Assembly (NCBI RefSeq): GCF_030812255.1
Contig: NZ_JAUSSH010000002.1
Location: forward strand, 558,001-622,000
Source: Paeniglutamicibacter psychrophenolicus
GTDB lineage: Bacteria > Actinomycetota > Actinomycetes > Actinomycetales > Micrococcaceae
Length of the DNA stretch: 64,000 nucleotides
Reading direction: 5' to 3'
Every line of letters starts with the position of its first letter. The first letter of the stretch is position 1. The notes beneath the pieces were generated by a model. It did no database searches, was not told the DNA's origin, and saw nothing but the letters and a program-made list of their open reading frames with translations. This document shows positions 58,057-64,000 of this stretch, in pieces. The position numbers were made by a program, and so were the translations under genes.

Positions 58057-59799
58057 GTGAAAAACCGCCAGCCGGCGTACCAGGCAGAGCCAGCAAACGC
58101 CCCACGATCCGCCGGCAGCCCATTGGCCACAACCGCCGGGACCCTCCGCAAGCGACTGCCGCTTACCGTCGCGGCAGTCGGCGCGTTGCTCGTCTTGACC
58201 GCCTGCGGCGGCGCGGTGCATGCGGATTCCGCACAGGGCCCGAGTCGCGCGCCGGTCTCCGGCGGAACACTGGTCTACGCAACGGGCGACACCGAACCGG
58301 CCTGCCTCGACCCGATTGTCTCAGGCAATGTACCGCAAGCGTTGGTCTCCACCCAGTACCTGGAACCGTTGTTCTTCCAGGACGAGAACGGCGAAGTCGG
58401 CCCGTGGCTGGCCAAGAGCTGGAAATGGTCCAAGGACCGGTTGGCGCTGGACATCACGGTACGCCAAGACGTCCACTTCACCGATGGCCAGCAGCTCAAT
58501 GCCGAAACCATCATCCGCAACGTCGCCTACATCAAGGACCCCAAGACGCTCTCAAGCACGGGAATCCTGGCGGTCGAGAAAGTCGCCTCGGTGGAAAAGA
58601 TCAGCGAGTTCACCGCGCGGCTGCACCTCTCCGAACCCGACAATGCGTTACTTGAGCACTTTGCCCAGGTCTGGGTGCCGATCCAGTCCCAGAAGGCGCT
58701 GGCCCGAGGGGCCGAGGCAAACTGCCTCTCGCCGGTGGGCACGGGTCCGTTCAAGGTCGAGAGTTGGTCCAAGCAGCAGGAAGTCGTGCTCACCCGCAAC
58801 GACGATTACCATACGCCGGCACCGACCGCAGGCCATTCGGGGCCCGCTTACATGGAAAAGATCATCTGGCGTTTCCTGCCCGACCACGCCGCACGCTTTG
58901 CCGCCCTGCAATCCGGGGAAGTCGACGTCATTGATGTGCTGCAGCCGCAGAACGCCGTCGCCGCGAAGGCCGACCCGGCACTTGACACCTTGATCGGTTC
59001 CCGGCCCGGACACGTGGTGAACCTGACCCTGAACACCACCGAGGATCCCTTCAACGATGTGCGGGTCCGCGAGGCATTCGTGCGCTCGGTGGACGTGGAT
59101 GCGGCCCTGAAGAGCATCTTCATGAGCACGGTACCGCGCTCGAATTCGGTGCTCAGCAGCATCACCAAGTTCAACCGGCAAAACCCCGACGCCTACTCCA
59201 CCGACGTGGACAAGGCCAACAGGCTCCTGGACGAGGCGGGTTGGACCGCAAGGGATTCGGAAGGGTACCGCACCAAGGATGGACAACGGCTTTCGACCAC
59301 TGCCATCCAAACCGAAGCGGTCTTGGTCCCCGTCTCGGTCTTTGAGCAATTCCAGCACAGCGCCAAGGCCGTCGGTTTCGAGCTGGTCATCAACCAGGAA
59401 GAACCGGCAAGCTTCAACGCCAAGCGGTACGCCTGGGACTACGGGATCTCGCCGCTGTACTACACCAAGAATTCACCTTCGGTGTTGAACATCGTCTACG
59501 ACTCCGCGCACATCCCCTCGGTTATCAAGGGCGGCTACCACGCAAACAACAACGGCCTGACCGGGCCGGCCGCGGATGCCATTGACCAGGCACTGCGACT
59601 TGCGGCGACGACCGGCAGCGAAAAGGAACGCGGAGAGCTCTACGCCAAGGCACAGCAGCTCATCGACAAGCAGTACCTCTCCCTGCCGATCTTCGACCAG
59701 CAGACGCGGCTCGGCTTCCGCTCCGACGTTGAAGGAGTCAGGCTTCTTTCCCCGTTGGGCATGCCCACCTTCTACGACACCTGGTTGGACCGATCATGA
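58057..59799 (+). CDS. Extracellular solute-binding lipoprotein, family 5 (system 2)
   Basis: 580 residues, start GTG 58057. The basic N-terminus is long; the lipobox is LTAC with C50. The mature part opens GGTLVYATGDTEPACLDPIV, and DITVRQDVHFTDGQQLNAET is the family-5 hallmark. Over its length it resembles the SBP at 41562, including PVGTGPFKVESW and the INPLFFGTAPRSHS-like MSTVPRSNSVLSS loop. It should bind the substrate for the two permeases that follow by 4-base overlaps. Ligand unknown; the nearby monooxygenases suggest an organosulfur or amine compound. Confidence 0.9.
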   Translation: MKNRQPAYQAEPANAPRSAGSPLATTAGTLRKRLPLTVAAVGALLVLTACGGAVHADSAQGPSRAPVSGGTLVYATGDTEPACLDPIVSGNVPQALVSTQYLEPLFFQDENGEVGPWLAKSWKWSKDRLALDITVRQDVHFTDGQQLNAETIIRNVAYIKDPKTLSSTGILAVEKVASVEKISEFTARLHLSEPDNALLEHFAQVWVPIQSQKALARGAEANCLSPVGTGPFKVESWSKQQEVVLTRNDDYHTPAPTAGHSGPAYMEKIIWRFLPDHAARFAALQSGEVDVIDVLQPQNAVAAKADPALDTLIGSRPGHVVNLTLNTTEDPFNDVRVREAFVRSVDVDAALKSIFMSTVPRSNSVLSSITKFNRQNPDAYSTDVDKANRLLDEAGWTARDSEGYRTKDGQRLSTTAIQTEAVLVPVSVFEQFQHSAKAVGFELVINQEEPASFNAKRYAWDYGISPLYYTKNSPSVLNIVYDSAHIPSVIKGGYHANNNGLTGPAADAIDQALRLAATTGSEKERGELYAKAQQLIDKQYLSLPIFDQQTRLGFRSDVEGVRLLSPLGMPTFYDTWLDRS

Positions 59800-60815
59800 G
59801 CCTCGATACAGACAACCGCACCACCTCCCATTCAATTGCAGCGCCTGCCACACGGGACACCGAGGCGCGGGCTCGGCTTAAAACGGTCCTGCGACTGACG
59901 GGATTCCGCATTCTGGGTGCCGCCGGCGTCCTCTGGGCCGTGGCCACGCTCGCGTTTTTCGCCATGCGACTGGTCCCGGGGGATCCCGTGGACGCATTGC
60001 TGGGGGGACCGGGCAACAACGCCACCGAGGAAGTGCGCCAAGCCACCCGGGAACTCAACGGACTGGACCGGCCGCTCTTAGTCCAATACGGTTCCTACCT
60101 CGGAAAACTCGTGACAGGTGACCTGGGGGATTCATACCAGTTGCGCGAACCCGTGGCCCAGGTCCTGGGCGAACAACTGGGCAACACCCTGGTGCTGGCG
60201 GTCCTGGCCTTGGCCACCGCCTGGGTTCTGGCCTTGGCCCTCGCGCTCTGGTCGGCCCGCGGCGGCAAGGTTGCCACGTTGGTGGGAAATCTGCTCGAAG
60301 TCGTCTCGGCAGCGGTACCGCACTTCTGGCTAGGCAGCCTGCTCATCCTGGTGTTCAGCGTCAGCCTGCAATGGCTTCCCGCCACCAGTGGGGCGCCGGG
60401 AATCGAAGGACTGATCCTTCCCGTTCTCACCCTGGCCATTCCGCTGGCCGGGTTCCTGGGCCAGGTCATGCGCGAATCGATGCTCACCGCGATGAACTCG
60501 CCGTTTGCGATTTCCTCCAGGGCGCGCGGTGAATCCGAGGCGTCGCTGAGCCTGCGCCACGCGCTGCGGCATGCCGCGCTTCCCGGGATCGGCTTGTCCG
60601 GCTGGGCCATGGGTTCGCTGATCAGCGGTGCCGTCGTTGTCGAAACCGTCTTTGCCCGCCCCGGCATCGGACGCACACTGCTGCAATCGGTGCTGGTCAG
60701 GGACGTTCCGGTGGTGCTCGGAGTGGTGGTGCTGGTTGCTGCCATCTACATCATCGTTACCCTGCTCAGCGACTTGGCCGAACGCTGGGCCGACCCCAGG
60801 TTGCGTGCCGCATGA
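59796..60815 (+). CDS. ABC transporter permease, DppB type (system 2)
   Basis: 339 residues, six hydrophobic helices. MRLVPGDPVDALLGGPGNNATEE is the N-terminal signature (M-R-L-V-P-G-D-P), TGDLGDSYQLREPVAQVLGEQ follows in pieces, and ISSRARGESEASLSLRHALRHAALPG is the EAA loop. The ATG overlaps the SBP stop. It has a 40-residue N-terminal extension compared with system 1, probably cytoplasmic. Confidence 0.9.
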   Translation: MSLDTDNRTTSHSIAAPATRDTEARARLKTVLRLTGFRILGAAGVLWAVATLAFFAMRLVPGDPVDALLGGPGNNATEEVRQATRELNGLDRPLLVQYGSYLGKLVTGDLGDSYQLREPVAQVLGEQLGNTLVLAVLALATAWVLALALALWSARGGKVATLVGNLLEVVSAAVPHFWLGSLLILVFSVSLQWLPATSGAPGIEGLILPVLTLAIPLAGFLGQVMRESMLTAMNSPFAISSRARGESEASLSLRHALRHAALPGIGLSGWAMGSLISGAVVVETVFARPGIGRTLLQSVLVRDVPVVLGVVVLVAAIYIIVTLLSDLAERWADPRLRAA

Positions 60816-61777
60816 GCACGCCAACCCACCTGACCAAGACCATCACCGACCCGGAGGAAGCCATGACCCACAGCATTCAAACCCCAGTCCTGGATCGTTC
60901 GCCGGAGCGGCGAGGACCTGCCGAACCCCGGCCTCGAACGCGCGCCTCGCTTGTGTCCCAGGCCAAGGAACTGTTCACCGGACTTGGCCCGGGCATCATC
61001 GTCCCCTTGGTGCTGATGCTGGGTCTCGTTGCCGCCGCGGCGATCCCGGCCGCGTTGGCCCCCAGCGGGCCGCTGGACATGAACCCAGCCGAGGCGTTCA
61101 CCGCACCGGGCACCGCCCACTGGTTCGGCACCGACGAATCCGGACGCGACGTCTTCTCCCGCGTCATCCACGGTGCACGCAGCTCGCTGCTGATCGGCGT
61201 GCTGGCCACGGTCATCGGCCTGGGCACTGCGGTGGTGCTCGGTGCGCTCGCGGGGCTCGGCACCCGTGCGGTGGACTTCGGGGTCTCCCGCTTTCTTGAG
61301 GTCCTCTTCGCGTTCCCGGGCCTGTTGCTGGCCCTGCTGGTCATCACCATCCTGGGACCTGGCGTCGTGACCACCACCATCGCCGTCGGGCTCTCCGCGG
61401 CACCCGGCTACGCCCGGATGATCCGCTCGCAGGTGCTCTCGGTGCGGCGCTCCGGCTACGTGGAGGCCTCTATCGTCCAGGGAAAATCCCGTGCCTTCAT
61501 CGTCCGCCACCACATCCTGCCCAACGTTGCCGCGCCGCTGTTCGTGCTGGCCACCCTCGGGGTCGGCCAAGCCATCGTGTGGGCGTCCTCGCTGAGCTTC
61601 CTTGGACTGGGGGCAACCCCGCCGGATCCCGAATGGGGATCGATGCTCTCGCTCGGCCGGCTGTACATCGGCAACGCCTGGTGGCTGACGTTCTTCCCCG
61701 GCCTGTTCATCGTGCTCAGCGCCGCGACCACCACGCTGCTGGGCCACGGCATCCAACGCAAGCTCAAGGACAAGTAA
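60812..61777 (+). CDS. ABC transporter permease, DppC type (system 2)
   Basis: 321 residues. HWFGTDESGRDVFSRVIHGAR is the conserved periplasmic loop, EASIVQGKSRAFIVRHHILPN the EAA loop, and PPDPEWGSMLS the C-terminal DppC motif. Starts at ATG 60812 in a 4-base overlap; an in-frame ATG 17 codons in (MTHSIQTP), with GGAGG before it at about 60853, is a strong alternative start. The stop overlaps the ATPase ATG by one base. Confidence 0.88.
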   Translation: MSTPTHLTKTITDPEEAMTHSIQTPVLDRSPERRGPAEPRPRTRASLVSQAKELFTGLGPGIIVPLVLMLGLVAAAAIPAALAPSGPLDMNPAEAFTAPGTAHWFGTDESGRDVFSRVIHGARSSLLIGVLATVIGLGTAVVLGALAGLGTRAVDFGVSRFLEVLFAFPGLLLALLVITILGPGVVTTTIAVGLSAAPGYARMIRSQVLSVRRSGYVEASIVQGKSRAFIVRHHILPNVAAPLFVLATLGVGQAIVWASSLSFLGLGATPPDPEWGSMLSLGRLYIGNAWWLTFFPGLFIVLSAATTTLLGHGIQRKLKDK

Positions 61778-63486
61778 TGTCATCACCAACCACCACTCCT
61801 GCCAACGGCAGCGAACCCATCATCAAGGTCACCGACCTGAAGATCGCCTTCGGGTCCAAGACCCAGGCCACGCCCGTGGTCCACGGCGTCGATTTCGAGA
61901 TCCATGCGGGCGAATGCCTGGCCATTGTCGGCGAATCCGGCTCGGGAAAGTCCGTGACCGCCCGTACCCTGATCGGATTGACCGGCGCCAACGCCGTCAT
62001 CCAGGCGCAGACCCTGCAGCTGCAGGGCAAGGACCTGCGCCGCAACTCCGACCGTGCCTGGCGCAAGGTCCGCGGCGCGGGCATCGGCTACGTGCTGCAG
62101 GACGCGCTGGTCTCCCTTGACCCGTTGCGGCCCATCGGCCGCGAGATCGCCGACTCGCTGCGCATCCACACCAACCTTTCCCCTGCTGCACGCACCGCCA
62201 AGGTGCTGGGGCTGCTCGAGGCGGTCGGCATCCCGGACCCCGAACAACGCATCAACCAGCGCTCCGGAGAGCTGTCCGGCGGACTGCGGCAACGCGCGCT
62301 CATTGCGGCCGCGATCGCGCTGGATCCGGCACTGCTGATTGCCGATGAACCGACCACGGCCTTGGACGCCACGGTCCAGCAGCAGATCCTTGACCTGCTG
62401 GCCGAACGCAAGGCCGCCGGGACCTCGTTGCTGCTGATCAGCCACGACCTGGCGGTGGTCGGCCAGCTGGCCGACCGCATCGCCGTGATGCGCCGGGGTG
62501 AAATCGTCGAGACCGGGCCAACGGCCCGGGTGCTGGGTAGCCCGCGGCACGAGTACACCCAGCGGTTGCTGCGCGCCGTGCCCACCGACAAGCCGCGCGG
62601 CACCAGGCTTGCGCCCGCCGGGGCCGGGATATCGGTGCGCCAGCACGCGTTGATCGGTGCCGACCGCGCGGCCGACGCCACCAGGGACCACACGGGTCCG
62701 GTCCTGGTGGCCGAGTCCCTGCGCAAGACCTACCGCAACCCCGACGGCACGCCGCGTGTTGCCGTCCACGACGTCTCCTTCGCACTGACCCGCGGCCAGA
62801 CATTGGGGATCGTGGGGGAATCCGGATCTGGCAAGAGCACCGTTGCCCGCATGGCCCTGGGCCTGGCGATTCCCGACGCCGGGGAGGTGCGGCTGTTGGG
62901 CAACCCGTGGAGCACCCTGCCCGAGAAACAGCGCCGCCCGCAGCGCAAGCACATCACCTCCATCTACCAGGACCCGCTGGGATCCTTCGACCCGCAATGG
63001 GACGTGGCCCGGATTCTCTCCGATGCCCTGCCCGATTCCGGATCCCTTTCGCGGTCCGAGCGCCGCGACGAGGTCATCCGCCTGCTGGAAACCGTGGGGC
63101 TTGACGCCTCCGTGGAATCCAGGTTGCCGCTGCGCCTCTCCGGCGGCCAACGCCAACGCATCGCCATTGCCCGCGCCCTGGCCCCGGGGCCCGACGTGAT
63201 CATCTGCGACGAACCGGTCTCGGCACTGGATGTCTCCATCCAGGCCCAGGTGCTGGACCTGCTTGACGAACTGCAGCGCGAATTCAAGCTCAGCTACTTG
63301 TTCATCTCCCACGACCTGGGTGTGGTGCAGCACGTCAGCGACGAAATCGTCGTAATGGAGGCGGGCCTGGTCGTGGAAGCGGGACGGACCTCGGAGGTCT
63401 TTGCCAACCCGGCCGAGGACTACACCAAAAAACTGCTTGCCGCCGCCCCGCGGCTGAACACCACCCTGACCGGAGGAATAGCATGA
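61777..63486 (+). CDS. Peptide/nickel-type ABC transporter, fused two-domain ATPase (system 2)
   Basis: 569 residues with two complete nucleotide-binding domains. NBD1 Walker A GESGSGKS at 52-59, signature LSGGLRQR, Walker B LLIADEP; NBD2 Walker A GESGSGKS near 347, signature LSGGQRQR, Walker B VIICDEP. The same fused layout occurs in system 1. ATG 61777 overlaps the permease stop by one base and has AAGGA six bases upstream. It overlaps the next gene by 4 bases. Confidence 0.9.
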   Translation: MSSPTTTPANGSEPIIKVTDLKIAFGSKTQATPVVHGVDFEIHAGECLAIVGESGSGKSVTARTLIGLTGANAVIQAQTLQLQGKDLRRNSDRAWRKVRGAGIGYVLQDALVSLDPLRPIGREIADSLRIHTNLSPAARTAKVLGLLEAVGIPDPEQRINQRSGELSGGLRQRALIAAAIALDPALLIADEPTTALDATVQQQILDLLAERKAAGTSLLLISHDLAVVGQLADRIAVMRRGEIVETGPTARVLGSPRHEYTQRLLRAVPTDKPRGTRLAPAGAGISVRQHALIGADRAADATRDHTGPVLVAESLRKTYRNPDGTPRVAVHDVSFALTRGQTLGIVGESGSGKSTVARMALGLAIPDAGEVRLLGNPWSTLPEKQRRPQRKHITSIYQDPLGSFDPQWDVARILSDALPDSGSLSRSERRDEVIRLLETVGLDASVESRLPLRLSGGQRQRIAIARALAPGPDVIICDEPVSALDVSIQAQVLDLLDELQREFKLSYLFISHDLGVVQHVSDEIVVMEAGLVVEAGRTSEVFANPAEDYTKKLLAAAPRLNTTLTGGIA

Positions 63487-64000
63487 CCATCAGCCTTGAA
63501 CGCACAGCCATCGCCCACCAGAACGCCGCACAACCGCCGGAGACCAACGCCCTGCTGGAGCGCTTCGCCCCGGTATTCGAGGCCATCGCCGCCACGGCCA
63601 TCGCGTCCGAGGCCACCCGCACCCTGGCCCACGAAGCCGTCGATCTGCTCAAGAGCTCGGGTTTCACCGCTCTCAGGGTCCCGGTGGAATTCGGCGGGGC
63701 CGGAGCCACCCTGGGCCAGTCGCTGCGTCTGCTGCGCGAACTCGGGGCGGCCGATTCCAACCTGGTCCAGGCGCTGCGCGCACACTTCACCACCGTGGAA
63801 ACCTTGGTCTCCGGCACCGACTCCGCGGCACGGGAACGCTGGTTGCCGCGCGTGGTGGCCGGGGAGGTGTTCGGCAACGCCACCACCGAGAAGGGCAACA
63901 AACCGGGAACCAACTCCACGCTCATCACCCGGGACGCCGGACGAACGCTGCTTAACGGCACCAAGTACTACAGCACCGGCAGCCTGTATGCCGACTGGAT
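63483..64000 (+). CDS. Acyl-CoA dehydrogenase-fold flavoenzyme, N-terminal part (DszC/SfnB-like)
   Basis: Only the first 172 residues are in the window and the frame is open at the end. LERFAPVFEAIAATAIASEATR, HEAVDLLKSSGFTALRVPVEFGGAGAT and LINGTKYYSTGSLYADW-like LLNGTKYYSTGSLYADW match acyl-CoA dehydrogenase N-terminal and middle domains; the G-x-x-x-Y-S-T-G turn is typical of the monooxygenase branch (DszC, SfnB, SoxC) that uses FMNH2. Translationally coupled to the ABC ATPase (ATGA). Together with the LLM enzyme it suggests oxidative use of a sulfur compound. Cut by the window edge. Confidence 0.78.
   Translation, partial: MTISLERTAIAHQNAAQPPETNALLERFAPVFEAIAATAIASEATRTLAHEAVDLLKSSGFTALRVPVEFGGAGATLGQSLRLLRELGAADSNLVQALRAHFTTVETLVSGTDSAARERWLPRVVAGEVFGNATTEKGNKPGTNSTLITRDAGRTLLNGTKYYSTGSLYADW

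Noticed and set aside
1-64000. CRISPR arrays, tRNA or rRNA genes, complete insertion sequences
   Set aside because: Looked for regularly spaced repeats, clover-leaf-like T-loop motifs and transposase-like translations; none found by eye.

Overview
The window is from a high-GC actinobacterium, most likely a member of the Micrococcaceae (Arthrobacter / Paeniglutamicibacter type). The support is the GC-rich third codon position almost throughout, the GTG and TTG starts, the frequent 4-base ATGA and GTGA gene overlaps, the ben/cat gene types, and the two-domain ABC ATPases of opine/peptide class. I see no rRNA, tRNA, CRISPR array or complete insertion sequence. Assignments rest on reading motifs in the translations; no database search was run.

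Layout. 1-5358: tail of a VOC-family gene, then a minus-strand nitrate assimilation operon (NarK-type transporter, molybdopterin nitrate reductase, FAD/[2Fe-2S] electron-transfer subunit). 5359-8214: a visibly less GC-rich patch with a decayed DoxX-like gene and an AbiE-type abortive-infection/toxin-antitoxin pair, closed by a perfect 24-bp terminator hairpin. 8235-18691: housekeeping and metabolism: purB, a WXG-like small protein with a putative alpha/beta-hydrolase, a YvlD/holin-4-like membrane protein, a HisC/Pat aminotransferase, a three-gene 2-oxoacid dehydrogenase operon (E1 alpha, E1 beta, E2), a lipoprotein and a solitary trpF.

18772-34793 is an aromatic catabolism block. A LysR regulator is translationally coupled to catB and catC; catA follows with its own upstream region, then a flavin reductase and a 62-codon ORF. 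On the minus strand lie an alpha/beta hydrolase, a large ATP-binding LuxR (LAL) regulator and the benABCD-benK operon, with benE divergent from benA. Together they import benzoate (BenK, BenE), dihydroxylate it (BenABC), rearomatise it to catechol (BenD), cleave catechol (CatA) and carry muconate to the enol-lactone (CatB, CatC). BenC carries an unusual C-terminal domain resembling the FCD effector domain of GntR regulators.

34834-54343: small membrane and chromate/metal genes (DUF2127, DUF1232, ChrB-N, ArsR, CDF efflux); a minus-strand peptide/nickel-type ABC operon; a hydrolase; a divergent NmrA-like/HxlR pair; a DUF4383 protein; a LctP-family permease; DUF503; a class I aminotransferase; a GerMN-like lipoprotein; an excisionase-type HTH protein; a MarR/MFS operon with a probable leaderless promoter; and malic enzyme. 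54486-56249 is a second less GC-rich patch with two genes I cannot name, one of them a 502-residue membrane protein. 56306-64000: an LLM-class flavin monooxygenase divergent from a second, paralogous ABC operon whose last visible gene is an acyl-CoA-dehydrogenase-fold enzyme cut by the window edge. This set resembles oxidative scavenging of organosulfur (or amine/chelator) compounds. The two ABC operons share a 13-base upstream element in the same orientation (12 of 13 identical), which suggests co-regulation.
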